Both the position numbers and the translations under genes were made by a program. Positions 23,547 through 32,477 of a stretch of DNA of 32,914 bases are shown piece by piece (positions within the stretch are counted from its first letter, which is position 1; the number at the start of each line of letters is the position of its first letter). The notes under the pieces are model-generated. The model did no database searches. It had not been told where the DNA came from and was given only the letters and a program-made list of their open reading frames with translations. The DNA is taken from positions 1-32,914 of the forward strand of contig JAIQFN010000068.1 of the NCBI GenBank assembly GCA_020073265.1, in the 5' to 3' direction. Origin of the DNA: Terriglobia bacterium (lineage in GTDB: Bacteria > Acidobacteriota > Terriglobia > Bryobacterales > Bryobacteraceae).

Positions 23547-24374
23547 ATGAAGACTCGCCTGATTCTGGTGTTACTGACGGTTACCGGCCTGGGGGTCGCG
23601 CAAACACCCACCATCCGGGACACCAACTCAGTGCTGAATGGGGCTAGTTTCAACACACCCGTGGCTCCGGGGGCATTGCTGTCGATTTTCGGCAGCAATC
23701 TGGCGAGCACCCTGGCTTCGTCCGATACCGTGCCGCTGTCGACCTCCATCGCGGGCGTGAGCGTCCAGTTCGTACAGGGAAGCCAGACCTACGTCGCCCC
23801 CCTGCAGTTCATCTATCAGGGCGATCCTACGCAGAACATACCGGCGCAGATCAACGCTCAGTTGCCTTGGGAGATCACTCCGGATGGACCCTCCGTCAGC
23901 GTGACGGTGACAGCCAACGGAGCGACTTCGGCTCCCGCTACGGTACCCGTCGGCAGGTTTGGACCGGGTGTCTTCTCCAGTAACGGGCTGGCGATCGCGG
24001 TGAACAATGCGGATGGAGCGTTGGCTTGGGCGGCAGGCTCGGTTCCGGGTTTGACTACGCACGGCGCCAAGGCTGGGGATGTGGTGATTCTCTACGTCAC
24101 GGGCCTGGGTCCGGTGGATACCCCCATCGCGGACGGGACGGCCCCCGTTTACCTCGACAATCTGCTGCGCAACACGAACGACAGCCCGGGCGTTTTTGTC
24201 GGTGGGAAACAGGCGCAACTGGTCTACTCAGTTCTCAGCCCGCAGTTTCCAGGCGTTTACCAGTTGGCGTTTATCGTTCCGAGCGGCGCACCGGTCGGCG
24301 ACAAGGTCTCGCTGCAAATTGCTATCGGGGGAGTCGTCAGTCCGAACAACACCACCATGTCGGTGGTCCAGTAG
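23547..24374 (+). CDS. Secreted protein of the TIGR03437 (Solibacter) type
   Basis: A 275-residue exported protein. A signal peptide (about 1-19, cleaved after GVAQ) precedes a beta-rich domain with SVLNGASFNTPVAPGALLSIFGSNL, then LPWEI, VPVGRFGPGVFS and GDVVILYVTGLGPVDTP, then VSPNNTTMSV at the end. These are the recurrent phrases of the TIGR03437 domain, described as a paralogous, poorly characterised C-terminal domain abundant in Solibacter. Here the domain is nearly the whole mature protein, without the repeats or enzymes it is often attached to. The gene has its own promoter and Shine-Dalgarno (AGGGA). It lies between polysaccharide genes and converges on the sugar transferase; function is unknown, probably a surface or extracellular role. 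Confidence 0.83.
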   Translation: MKTRLILVLLTVTGLGVAQTPTIRDTNSVLNGASFNTPVAPGALLSIFGSNLASTLASSDTVPLSTSIAGVSVQFVQGSQTYVAPLQFIYQGDPTQNIPAQINAQLPWEITPDGPSVSVTVTANGATSAPATVPVGRFGPGVFSSNGLAIAVNNADGALAWAAGSVPGLTTHGAKAGDVVILYVTGLGPVDTPIADGTAPVYLDNLLRNTNDSPGVFVGGKQAQLVYSVLSPQFPGVYQLAFIVPSGAPVGDKVSLQIAIGGVVSPNNTTMSVVQ

Positions 24375-24456
24375 CTGCTGATCGCCTGCGATTGCGTTGA
24401 GATCCGGCGCGAAGCAGCAGTAGCAAACCGGCCGCAATCTCCCGCGGGACGGAGCG

Positions 24457-25131
24457 TTACCAGGCGTTCTTGCCGAAGATGACTTCGGGTAGAGTGCGCA
24501 GCAGAATCTTCAAGTACATCGCAGGCGTCAGGCTTCGCACCAACGCGAGATCCATGGCGCTGCGCTCGGGAAAGCGGATGGCGCTGCGTCCATAAACCTG
24601 CCAGAGGCCGGTGATTCCGGGCTTCACCGCAAGCAGTTCGGCCGTGCGAAGCCCATAATGGCGAACCAGTTCGCTGCGCGTGAGAGGCCGCGGCCCTACC
24701 AGCGACATCGCGCCGCTTGCTACGTGCCACAATTGCGGAAATTCATCGATGGAGTGGCGGCGGCAAAAGGCTGCGAAGCGGCTGCTGATGCGAGGGTCGG
24801 AGGCCGCCTTCTCGTCCCCGGCCGGTTCGGCGATGACGCGCTCGATCCAGCCCCGCTCAGACGGCGACGGACAGTCCGCCGTCCACATGGTTCGCAGCTT
24901 GAGGACCCAGAACTCCCGGCCGTCCTTACCCACGCGCAGGTGCGCGACGAAGGGCGAGCGACGGGAAAGCGCCGCGACCGCCAGGGCGGAAGTCGCGATC
25001 ACGGGACTGGAAAGCGCCAGCAGCAAAAAGCCCGTGGCGCGCTCCGCCAGCTCTCCCAGCCGGAACCGCGATGAGGCGGTGGTGGTGGGGAGAAACGGGC
25101 TTTCGACGGGGCCGAGATTGATGGTAGACAC
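24457..25131 (-). CDS. Initiating sugar-phosphate transferase (bacterial sugar transferase family)
   Basis: A 224-residue protein of the polyprenyl-phosphate sugar-1-phosphate transferase family. It has one hydrophobic segment (about 34-55) and then the catalytic domain: VGKDGREFWVLKLRTM, the DEFPQLWHVASGAMSLVGPRP block with its Asp-Glu pair, and VKPGITGLWQVYGRS. This is the minimal PglC-like form, lacking the four extra N-terminal helices of WbaP/WcaJ. It should load the first sugar phosphate onto undecaprenyl phosphate on the inner membrane, starting the polysaccharide made by the neighbouring genes. The start is GTG 25129-25131; an in-frame TAG seven codons upstream and no other candidate before the conserved region support it. 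It converges on the TIGR03437-type gene. Confidence 0.9.
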   Translation of the reverse strand: MSTINLGPVESPFLPTTTASSRFRLGELAERATGFLLLALSSPVIATSALAVAALSRRSPFVAHLRVGKDGREFWVLKLRTMWTADCPSPSERGWIERVIAEPAGDEKAASDPRISSRFAAFCRRHSIDEFPQLWHVASGAMSLVGPRPLTRSELVRHYGLRTAELLAVKPGITGLWQVYGRSAIRFPERSAMDLALVRSLTPAMYLKILLRTLPEVIFGKNAW

Positions 25132-25173
25132 GCGAAGTCCGGAGCTGTCCTACTTGCAGTATACGGTTGGACT

Positions 25174-25190
25174 CCCCGCTTAGAAAGCGG
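25174..25190. promoter_or_regulatory. Small inverted repeat upstream of the sugar transferase
   Basis: CCGCTT (25176-25181) pairs with AAGCGG (25185-25190) around AGA. It lies 45 bp upstream of the sugar-transferase GTG, and a TATACT sequence on the minus strand follows between the repeat and the start. It could be an operator or a leader hairpin; there is no adjacent T-run to make it a terminator. Confidence 0.3.
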
Positions 25191-25278
25191 CCTACAAATT
25201 GTTTGCATTCTTTTTACAGGTGCGTCCGGCAGGGGGGACGGCGCCGGGAGTTTTATGATGTTCTTGCGGTGAAATATC

Positions 25279-25806
25279 CTAGCGGCCGCGGCCGCGCGGC
25301 TCCGAAGACGGCGGCACCACGCCCTTCAGGCGCATGTACACCGACATGTAGCCGTACATTTCGTTGTCGTGGACCACTTGGCCATACAGCGCTCCCAGGC
25401 GGGTGCGCTGGCCCCGGCCCGCGGAGACGGCTTCGTTCGCATTCGCATCCGTCAGTGCATCGAAAGCTTTGTCGCATTCGGCGAACGAGTCCTTGAGCGC
25501 CGCCACCAGATCGGCTTTTTCCGTCTTGGAGCCAGCGCTGGGCTGTTTCATTTCGCCGTTGAGGGCCGAACATCCACGCAGTTGTGAATCCGCCACGTGG
25601 CCGATGAGCTGGCCAAACGTGCGGACGTCGGGCGTGGCCTTGAAGTTGTAGTCCGCGTCCGAGACTTTATCGGCGGCGGCGGTGATGTTCCTCTTCACGT
25701 TGTTGTAGGCTTGCTTGACTTCGGCAGCCGAGGATGCGGATTGCGCCGGAAGCAGGCAGGCGCCGGCCAAGGCCGCTGCTGAGACTGACAGGAGAATGCG
25801 AAGCAT
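25279..25806 (-). CDS. Secreted DinB-like protein
   Basis: A 175-residue protein with a signal peptide (about 1-23, ending LLPAQS) and a four-helix DinB/YfiT-like domain: VKRNITAAADKVSDADYNFK, TFGQLIGHVADSQ, then VVHDNEMYGYMSVYMRLKGVVPPSS. DinB-fold proteins usually bind a divalent metal through three histidines. H70 and H146 are present, but position 150, where I would expect the third His in an HDNEHYG motif, is Met. ATG 25806 is strongly supported by GGAGG a few bases upstream. It follows the TolC-like gene by 36 bp and may be its last operon member. Activity is unknown; exported DinB-like proteins are common in Acidobacteria. Confidence 0.85.
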   Translation of the reverse strand: MLRILLSVSAAALAGACLLPAQSASSAAEVKQAYNNVKRNITAAADKVSDADYNFKATPDVRTFGQLIGHVADSQLRGCSALNGEMKQPSAGSKTEKADLVAALKDSFAECDKAFDALTDANANEAVSAGRGQRTRLGALYGQVVHDNEMYGYMSVYMRLKGVVPPSSEPRGRGR

Positions 25807-25842
25807 GTGAGTCCTCCAGGGTTCGAGTCTCATTATAGACGG

Positions 25843-27720
25843 TCAGCGGCCCCGCATCGCGGAGTCGATTTCCACGTGATTGTCGTCCAGGATGGAGCCG
25901 ACCGCGCGCTCCAGCGCCGCGCGAGCCTTCAGGTAAGAACTCTTGGCGGCGACCACGGTGGAGCTGGCCTGCGCCAGGAAACTCTGGTACTGGATGATGA
26001 AAAAGCTGGTGGAGGCGCCCACTTCAAACTTGGCCTGCTCGGCTTCGAGCGATTCCTTCTGCAGGGCCTCGGTCTGGACCGCCGCTTCATAAGACGCCCG
26101 CGCGCGCCGCATGGCCACCAGCGCATCCTCGACTTCGAGTTGGGCCTGCTTGCGGAACTGCTCCAGCCGGATCTCGGTCTGCCGTGTCTGGATCTGGTCG
26201 CGGGCGACATCGGCCTGCGCGATGCGGTTGCGCAGCGGCAGGGTCACATTGATTCCGACTCCGTAGGTCGGATAGTTGCGCGCGAAAATCTGCTCCAGAG
26301 CGCTGCCGTAGCCGCCGATGAAAGCGATGTCTCCGCCGGTGGCGAGCGGATTGGGTTGGCCGGCCAGCGCGTTGTTCTGAGCGATGCCGACCAGGTCGAC
26401 TTCCGGCAGCAGCGCGTTGCGCGAGCCTTCCAGACTGATGCGCGAGTTTTCCACCTGCACGCCGGCCTGGAGAAGGTCGGGCCGGTTGACGAAGGCCTGA
26501 ACGATCAGTTCCTGAATCGGGCGGGTTTCGTCCTTCGCCGGCACGTCGATGGTGTCGGTGGGAACGATTCGCGCGGCCAGCACCTCCGGATCGTCCGAAC
26601 TGCGGCGCGTGATGACGCTCTTCACGATGGCTTCCTGTTCCTCGAGCAGGGCGCGGGCGTTGATCAGATCCTGGCGAATCGAATAAACCTGGGCGTTGGC
26701 GCGCGTCAACTCGATGGGCGCTTGAGTACCCTCTTCGACTCTGGCTTGCGTGTCCGAATATAGCTTTTCAGCCGACGCCAGGGTTCCTTCCTTCACCTTC
26801 ACATCCTCATTCAGGGCCACGAGGTCGGTGTAGAGACGCACCACGCCGTAGACGGTGGCGATGAGCTGCTGGCGCAGCAGCAGCCCGGCGATCTTGCGCT
26901 CGTTCTTGGCGATGCGAATGAAGCGGCGGTTGACGGCCAGTCCGAAGCCGCGCAGCAATGGTTGGGTGATGGTGAAGCCCAGGTTCGAATTCGTAAAGGG
27001 GCTGTAGCTGGTTCGCGTCGAGTTCAAAGTCTGTCTCGAGTTGTTGAAGCCGACGCTCAGCAGCGTGCCGGGGCCGAAGCCTTCGACGAATCCGCCGTTG
27101 GCCACGGTGATGTTGGACTCGAGCGCGCTGGTGCCCACCGTGAACGAGTTGGCCTGGGGCGTGGTCTGGTGGGTCCAGTTCACTTGAGCCGTCAGAGCGG
27201 GATCGAACAACGGAACGACGGGTCCGGTGGAGAGCGGTAGAGTGCCTTGCACCAAGAGGTTGTCCTGAGGTTCTGCGAGGACGCCCAGCTCGGAAGGATT
27301 GGTTGGAACCGAACCGACGCTGAAGCCGGATGAGGCCGCGCTGGTCACCAGCGGGCTGGCAGGGCCACCGACGCCCACGGGCACTTCCGCCAGGCCGTAC
27401 GACAGGCCGCGCAGCAGTCCACCGCCCTTGGCGCGCAGGATTTCCGTGTCGGCGCTGGGCAAGGCGTAACGCTGCAACTCGATGTCGAGATTGTTCTCGA
27501 TCGCCAGCGCGATGGCGTCGTTGAGCGAGAGATAAATGTTCCCGGCGCGCAGCAGTTGGCGGATGCGCGCGGAACTGCGCATGTCAACCGGCGCGAGGGG
27601 ACGCTCCACGTATGGCTCGGTGAGACGCTGCCAGACCGCTGGCGGGCTAGCGTCGGCGGCGGGAAGGCTCACTGATTGAAGAAGCGTCAGAAGGACGGCA
27701 ACGAGGCTGTTTTTTTTCAT
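25843..27720 (-). CDS. TolC-like outer-membrane efflux channel
   Basis: A 625-residue outer-membrane factor. A signal peptide (MKKNSLVAVLLTLLQSVSLP, about 1-24) is followed by two OEP-type repeats rich in long helices: LSLNDAIALAIENNLDIELQRYA at the start of repeat one, and RPIQELIVQAFVNRPDLLQAG at repeat two, then YGVGINVTLPLRNR and a final coiled coil. The segment between about 100 and 210 is longer than in E. coli TolC and Gly/Ser/Pro-rich. It forms the exit duct of a tripartite pump with the adaptor and RND permease encoded upstream. ATG 27718-27720 is selected because the signal peptide begins there; a TTG at 27744 would add eight residues. The double-hairpin repeat lies between this gene and the adaptor gene. 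Confidence 0.9.
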   Translation of the reverse strand: MKKNSLVAVLLTLLQSVSLPAADASPPAVWQRLTEPYVERPLAPVDMRSSARIRQLLRAGNIYLSLNDAIALAIENNLDIELQRYALPSADTEILRAKGGGLLRGLSYGLAEVPVGVGGPASPLVTSAASSGFSVGSVPTNPSELGVLAEPQDNLLVQGTLPLSTGPVVPLFDPALTAQVNWTHQTTPQANSFTVGTSALESNITVANGGFVEGFGPGTLLSVGFNNSRQTLNSTRTSYSPFTNSNLGFTITQPLLRGFGLAVNRRFIRIAKNERKIAGLLLRQQLIATVYGVVRLYTDLVALNEDVKVKEGTLASAEKLYSDTQARVEEGTQAPIELTRANAQVYSIRQDLINARALLEEQEAIVKSVITRRSSDDPEVLAARIVPTDTIDVPAKDETRPIQELIVQAFVNRPDLLQAGVQVENSRISLEGSRNALLPEVDLVGIAQNNALAGQPNPLATGGDIAFIGGYGSALEQIFARNYPTYGVGINVTLPLRNRIAQADVARDQIQTRQTEIRLEQFRKQAQLEVEDALVAMRRARASYEAAVQTEALQKESLEAEQAKFEVGASTSFFIIQYQSFLAQASSTVVAAKSSYLKARAALERAVGSILDDNHVEIDSAMRGR

Positions 27721-27746
27721 TGGGATTTGCAGGACTGTTTCCAAAA

Positions 27747-27789
27747 GCGTTCACACCAGCGTGAACGCGGCACGCACAAGTGCGTGCGC
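27747..27789. repeat. REP-like double-hairpin repeat, copy 2
   Basis: GCGTTCAC (27747-27754) pairs with GTGAACGC (27761-27768), followed by GCACGCAC (27770-27777) pairing with GTGCGTGC (27780-27787). The 43 bp match the copy at 428-470 at all but a few positions, mostly in the loops. It occupies most of the 73-bp gap between the adaptor and TolC-like genes of one operon, so it is transcribed and could act as an mRNA-processing or partial termination signal. Confidence 0.75.
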
Positions 27790-27793
27790 AACA

Positions 27794-29143
27794 TCAGCGC
27801 CGTGCGGCTCCGGGGGAGAGCGGACGGACCTGGACGCCCTCCTGGACCGAGTCGTTCGGGTTCACGATCACTCTTTGCTGTTCTACCAGACCGCTGAGCA
27901 CCTCGATGCGGCTGCCCAAGTCGCGGCCTACCGCGATGCGCTGAAAGTGGACCACGTTGTTCGCATCCAGTACGGCCACCATGGTTCCTTCGGGCCGCAG
28001 CACCAGCGTGTCGCCTGGGATCAGCAAAGGGGGATCCTGGCTGGGAAGATTCAGGTCCACTTGAACGTACATGCCGGGCAACAATTTGCCATCGGGATTG
28101 GCTACCTGAACCTCGGCCAGCAGCGTGCGGGTGGCCGGATCAAGGGCGTTCGCCGTGCGGGTCACGGTGCCGCGAAACTTCCGGTCCGGAAGCTCGGTGG
28201 TGCTGAGAAGAGCGGCCTGCCCGACGCGCACGTCGGACGCGCTCGACTGGGGCACGTTCAGATAAGTGCGCAGCAGATTCGTCTGCGCGATGCGAAACAG
28301 AAGCGTACTGCCGTTGTTCACCAATGCGCCGACGTCCACGTTGCGCTGCGTGACGACGCCCGCGAAAGGCGCCCGCACCTTGAGGTAACCTTGCATGTCG
28401 GTGAGGCGGGCGACGTTGGCTTGAGCCGCGGACAAACTGGCCCGGCCGGCCGCCACGGCCCGGTCGAGCGCGCGAACATTGGCCGCCTGGGCCTGATACT
28501 GCGCCTGGTATTGATCGTTTTCCTGGCGGGACACCACGCCGCGGCGAGCCAGATTGTCCCAGCGCGAGGCGGTGACCTGCGCCAGCGATTCGTTGGCCTT
28601 GCCTTGCTCGAGTGCCGCACTCGCGCGTTCCAGATCGGCCTGAACCTGTTGGACCGAGGCCTGGGCTTGCCGGACTTGCTGATCGAGGTCCGGAGCTTCC
28701 ACTTCGGCCAGAAGCTGCCCGGTTGCGACGCGGTCGCCGATATCGACGTAGCGCGTCTTCACGAAGCCCTCGGCGCGAGCCAGAATGGGCGCCTCCGTCA
28801 CTGCCTGAATGTTGCCCGGAAGCACCAGCGTGCCGTTAGCCGGGGCGCGAACCGCTGAGGCGACGCTCACCTCTGGCAGCGATTCCTTCTGCGCGCCCGC
28901 CTCCGCTACCAATTGCAGCTCGCGTCGCTGGCGCGGAATGTAGCCCAGCGCGAAGGCCGCCGCCAGAATCGCCACGCACAGTACGAACAAGCCGAAAATG
29001 GTTTTGCCCGACGGCCGGCCGGAATGCGAGGCGGTGGCGTGCAGCCCGCGCTTGTGCTCGTCCAGCAGCCGCGTGAGCCGTTCGACTTCCGAGCGAAGCT
29101 GTTCCTCGCTGCCGGACTCCACCGGATTGTCTGGCTTTGGCAC
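27794..29143 (-). CDS. RND efflux membrane-fusion (periplasmic adaptor) protein
   Basis: A 449-residue HlyD/AcrA-type adaptor. A charged cytoplasmic N-terminus with an EEQLRSEVERLTRLLDEHK coiled coil precedes a single membrane anchor (about 48-69) instead of a lipoprotein signal. Then come the lipoyl half-motif ILARAEGFVKTRYVDIGDRVATGQLLAEVEAPD-like features, a long alpha-hairpin (about 150-245, Gln/Ala-rich), the second lipoyl half with VRAPFAGVVTQRNVDVGALV, and the beta-barrel and membrane-proximal domains. It bridges the RND permease and the outer-membrane channel. The start is GTG 29141-29143, directly preceded by an in-frame TAA and by AGGGA. The RND gene ends 43 bp upstream. Confidence 0.92.
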   Translation of the reverse strand: MPKPDNPVESGSEEQLRSEVERLTRLLDEHKRGLHATASHSGRPSGKTIFGLFVLCVAILAAAFALGYIPRQRRELQLVAEAGAQKESLPEVSVASAVRAPANGTLVLPGNIQAVTEAPILARAEGFVKTRYVDIGDRVATGQLLAEVEAPDLDQQVRQAQASVQQVQADLERASAALEQGKANESLAQVTASRWDNLARRGVVSRQENDQYQAQYQAQAANVRALDRAVAAGRASLSAAQANVARLTDMQGYLKVRAPFAGVVTQRNVDVGALVNNGSTLLFRIAQTNLLRTYLNVPQSSASDVRVGQAALLSTTELPDRKFRGTVTRTANALDPATRTLLAEVQVANPDGKLLPGMYVQVDLNLPSQDPPLLIPGDTLVLRPEGTMVAVLDANNVVHFQRIAVGRDLGSRIEVLSGLVEQQRVIVNPNDSVQEGVQVRPLSPGAARR

Positions 29144-29186
29144 TTAATCTATATCCCTTTTCCTGCCTGGTTCATTTCACCATTTC

Positions 29187-32100
29187 TCAGAGCATCGAGC
29201 CGTGGTCCACCGGCGGCCGTTTGCGCAAGTACGTGTACACGATCGGGACGATGACGAGCGTAGTCACCGTGGCCATCAGCAGACCGCCGATGACGGCGCG
29301 ACCGAGTGGCGCGTTCTGTTCCCCGCCCTCGCCCCAACCGAGCGACATCGGCAGCATCCCCAGGATCATGGCCAGAGCGGTCATCAACACGGGCCGCAGC
29401 CGCGTGGCCCCAGCCGACAGTGCGGCGCTCCTGGCGCCCAGGCCCTCCATGCGCTCATCATTCGCAAACACCACCATGAGGATGCTATTCGCGGTGGCCA
29501 CGCCGATGCACGTGATGGCGCCCATGAGCGACGGCACGCTGAAGGTGGTTTGGGTGGCGAACAACATCCACAGGATGCCGGCCAGAGCGCCCGGCAGCGC
29601 GCTGAGAATAATCAGCGGATCCATCCAGGACTGGAAATTGACAGCCATCAACAGATATACCAGAATCACCGCGGCGATGAGTCCCAGGCCCAGCCGCTGG
29701 AATGAAGTGCGCATGGTGGCGGCTTGCCCGCGCAGCATCAGGGAACTCGCCCGCGGGATCTTGGTTTCGCTCATGATCTTCTCCACCGCGGAGGTGACGC
29801 CGCCCAGGTCACGCCGGTTCACGTTGGCATACACGTCGAACACAGGTTGCACATTGTAGTGATTCACGATCTCCGTGGTCACCCGATGATCCACCGTGGC
29901 CAGGTTGGAGAGAAGTTGCGTTGAAGTAGCCAGAGCACCGGGATTGCCGTAGGCGCTGGAGGTCTGGCTCGGAGCGGCGCCGGTGAACGATGCGGTCGCG
30001 TTGGCGGAGCCGGCCATCGAGCCAGGCGTGGTGGAAACTACGCCGGCCCCGGCGGGCGAGATGGGCGTCCGCATGAGCGCATCCACCGAGTCGAGCTTGT
30101 ACTGCGGCGTCTGGACCAGGATCTGATAATTCACTCCATTGGACCAGTTCAGCCATTGATTCGGCGCCACCTGCCCGCTGCCGCTCAACGAGATGAGCAT
30201 GCTGCTGGCAACGTCACGCTGAGTCAGTCCGATTTGCCCAGCCTTGGTTCGATCCACGTTCACGCGCAACTCGGGGGCGTCGAGAACCTGATGGATGTGG
30301 ACGTCGGCGGCGCCCGGAATGCGCTGGATGCGTTCGGCCAGTTGACGCGCGATCTGATAGTTCGGTCCCGCATCGCGTCCGGTGACCTGGACATCGATCG
30401 GCGCCGGCAGTCCGAAGTTCAGAATCTGGTTGGTGATATTGGCGGCTTCAAAGAAGAACGTGACGTCCGGGAATTTTTCATTCAGGCTCTTACGAAGGCG
30501 CTGGGTATAGATCTCCGTCGAGGTGTGTTCCGGTTGGAGCGAAATCAGGATGTCGCCGTCGCTCACGCTGATGGTGGGGTTGTCGCTGAATCCCAAGTTG
30601 AAACCGCCGGGCGGCAGACCGATGTTATCGAGCACCGTGTCGAGTTCCCGGGCCGGAATAACGCGGCGAATCTCATTCTCGATGTCGGCGAAGATCGTCT
30701 CCGTTCTTTCGATGCGAGTGCCGGCGGGAGCGCGGGCATGCAACCGGATCTGTCCGGAATCGACGGCGGGAAAGAAGTCGCTTCCCACCAGATAGACCAG
30801 GCCCAGCGATCCGATGGCGAACACCACAAACACCGCCAGCACGCCAGGCCGGTGATCCAGGCACCAGTCCAGCAGGCCGGTATAAGCATCTCGAAAACGC
30901 TCGAACCAGTGGTTGAAAACGAAGTGTACGCGCCAGATGAGGCTGTGCCCGGCGGCCGACCCGCTTTCGCCGTGCTCCCCGCGGCGGTACATGTCCACTT
31001 CCGAGCCGAGCATGTAGTGAACCAGAGTGGGGATCAGCGTGCGCGAAAGCAGGTACGAAGCCAGCATGGCGAAAACCACAGCCAGGGCCATCGGCGTGAA
31101 CAGATACTTGGCGGCTCCGCTCAACAGCAGCACCGGAACAAAGACGATGCAGATGGCCAGCGTGGACACAAAGGCGGGAATAGCGATTTGCATGGCGCCA
31201 TCCAGCACTGCCCTGACCAGCGGCTTCTTCATGGCTAGATTCCGGTGAGTGTTCTCGACGGTCACCGTGGCGTCGTCCACCAGCATGCCGACCGCCAGCG
31301 CCAGGCCGCCCAGGGTCATCACGTTGATGGTCTCGCCCATCAGATTCAGCACCACCAGCGAAGTGAGAATCGAGAGCGGGATCGTGATGCAGACGATCAC
31401 AGTGCTGCGCCAGCTACCGAGAAACAGCAGGATCATCAGCCCGGTCAGGATCGCGGCGCTGACAGACTCCTTGAGCACTCCGTTGATGGCCGCGCGCACG
31501 AACAGAGACTGATCGAAGAGCTCCCGGACTCTGAGCTCGGGCGGCAGGCCGGCCAGGATCTTGGGCAGCACTGCTTTCACCTCGTTCACGATGTCCAGCG
31601 TGGAAGCCTTACCGTTGCGCATCACCGTCAGTAGCGCGCCGCGCGTGCCATTGGTTCGCACGATGTTGGTTTGAACCGCGAACCCGTCGCGCACGTTGGC
31701 TACGTCTTTCAGGTAGACCGTGGCGCCGTTGATGGTCTTGATGGGGAGATCATTCATCTCGCTCAAAACCTCGGGACTGCTGTTGAGCCGCACCTCGTAA
31801 TCGCGATCGCCGATCTTCACGTCTCCGGCGGGCAGAATCAGATTCTGCAGATTCACGGCGTTGGAAACGTCCACGGCCGAGACCTGCTTGGCGTACATGG
31901 CGGCCGGCTCGAGATCGACGTTGATCTGGCGCTGCTTGCCGCCGTAGGGCGAGGGAACCGCGGCGCCTTGCACCGTGGCTAAACGAGTGCGGATGAAATT
32001 CTGCCCCAGGTCCTGGATTTCCTGCTCGCTGAGAGTCTGGCTTTCGAGGCCCAATTGGAGCACCGGAACGCTGGAAGCGTCGTACTTCAAGACCGCGGGC

Positions 32101-32477
32101 GGAAAGATTCCCGGCGGCATGGCGCGCACAATCGAATTGGACAAGGCCGTGATCTGAGCCATCGCCATTTCGGGTTTGGCTTTGGGCTGAAAGTAAATGC
32201 GGATCACCGACACGCCCGTGTAGGACTGCGACTCGATGTGCTCCATGTCGTTGACGGTGGTCGTCATGGCGCGCTCAAAAAGTGTGACGACGCGCTTTTC
32301 CATTTCCTCCGACGAGATACCGTTGTACGTCCAGACCACGCTGATAACCGGTATGTCGATGGTCGGGAAGATGTCCACCGGCATGGTGACGATGGCCGCG
32401 ACGCCCAGCAGCAGGATGGCCAGCGACATCACCACGAAGGTGTAGGGGCGGCGCAGCGCCAGTCTGACTATCCACAT
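29187..32477 (-). CDS. RND-family multidrug efflux permease (HAE1-like)
   Basis: A 1096-residue inner-membrane proton-driven pump with the duplicated RND plan: helix 1 (PYTFVVMSLAILLLGVAAI), a large periplasmic loop, helices 2-6, a second loop, and helices 8-12. GMLVDDATVTVEN in helix 4 holds the proton-relay aspartates D401-D402; GVATANSILMVVFANDERMEG is the helix-10 counterpart. VDIFPTIDIPVISVVWTYNG is typical of the HAE1/heavy-efflux group. About 50 residues (807-855, coded around 29913-30059) form a low-complexity Gly/Ser/Ala/Thr insert in the second periplasmic loop that ordinary AcrB-like pumps lack. ATG 32475-32477. It is the first gene of the RND-adaptor-TolC operon; no regulator gene is adjacent. 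Confidence 0.93.
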   Translation of the reverse strand: MWIVRLALRRPYTFVVMSLAILLLGVAAIVTMPVDIFPTIDIPVISVVWTYNGISSEEMEKRVVTLFERAMTTTVNDMEHIESQSYTGVSVIRIYFQPKAKPEMAMAQITALSNSIVRAMPPGIFPPAVLKYDASSVPVLQLGLESQTLSEQEIQDLGQNFIRTRLATVQGAAVPSPYGGKQRQINVDLEPAAMYAKQVSAVDVSNAVNLQNLILPAGDVKIGDRDYEVRLNSSPEVLSEMNDLPIKTINGATVYLKDVANVRDGFAVQTNIVRTNGTRGALLTVMRNGKASTLDIVNEVKAVLPKILAGLPPELRVRELFDQSLFVRAAINGVLKESVSAAILTGLMILLFLGSWRSTVIVCITIPLSILTSLVVLNLMGETINVMTLGGLALAVGMLVDDATVTVENTHRNLAMKKPLVRAVLDGAMQIAIPAFVSTLAICIVFVPVLLLSGAAKYLFTPMALAVVFAMLASYLLSRTLIPTLVHYMLGSEVDMYRRGEHGESGSAAGHSLIWRVHFVFNHWFERFRDAYTGLLDWCLDHRPGVLAVFVVFAIGSLGLVYLVGSDFFPAVDSGQIRLHARAPAGTRIERTETIFADIENEIRRVIPARELDTVLDNIGLPPGGFNLGFSDNPTISVSDGDILISLQPEHTSTEIYTQRLRKSLNEKFPDVTFFFEAANITNQILNFGLPAPIDVQVTGRDAGPNYQIARQLAERIQRIPGAADVHIHQVLDAPELRVNVDRTKAGQIGLTQRDVASSMLISLSGSGQVAPNQWLNWSNGVNYQILVQTPQYKLDSVDALMRTPISPAGAGVVSTTPGSMAGSANATASFTGAAPSQTSSAYGNPGALATSTQLLSNLATVDHRVTTEIVNHYNVQPVFDVYANVNRRDLGGVTSAVEKIMSETKIPRASSLMLRGQAATMRTSFQRLGLGLIAAVILVYLLMAVNFQSWMDPLIILSALPGALAGILWMLFATQTTFSVPSLMGAITCIGVATANSILMVVFANDERMEGLGARSAALSAGATRLRPVLMTALAMILGMLPMSLGWGEGGEQNAPLGRAVIGGLLMATVTTLVIVPIVYTYLRKRPPVDHGSML

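Noticed and set aside
24375-24456. Bidirectional terminator between the TIGR03437-type and sugar-transferase genes
   Set aside because: Only a loose CTGCTG/CAGCAG pairing with a long loop and no T-run is present.
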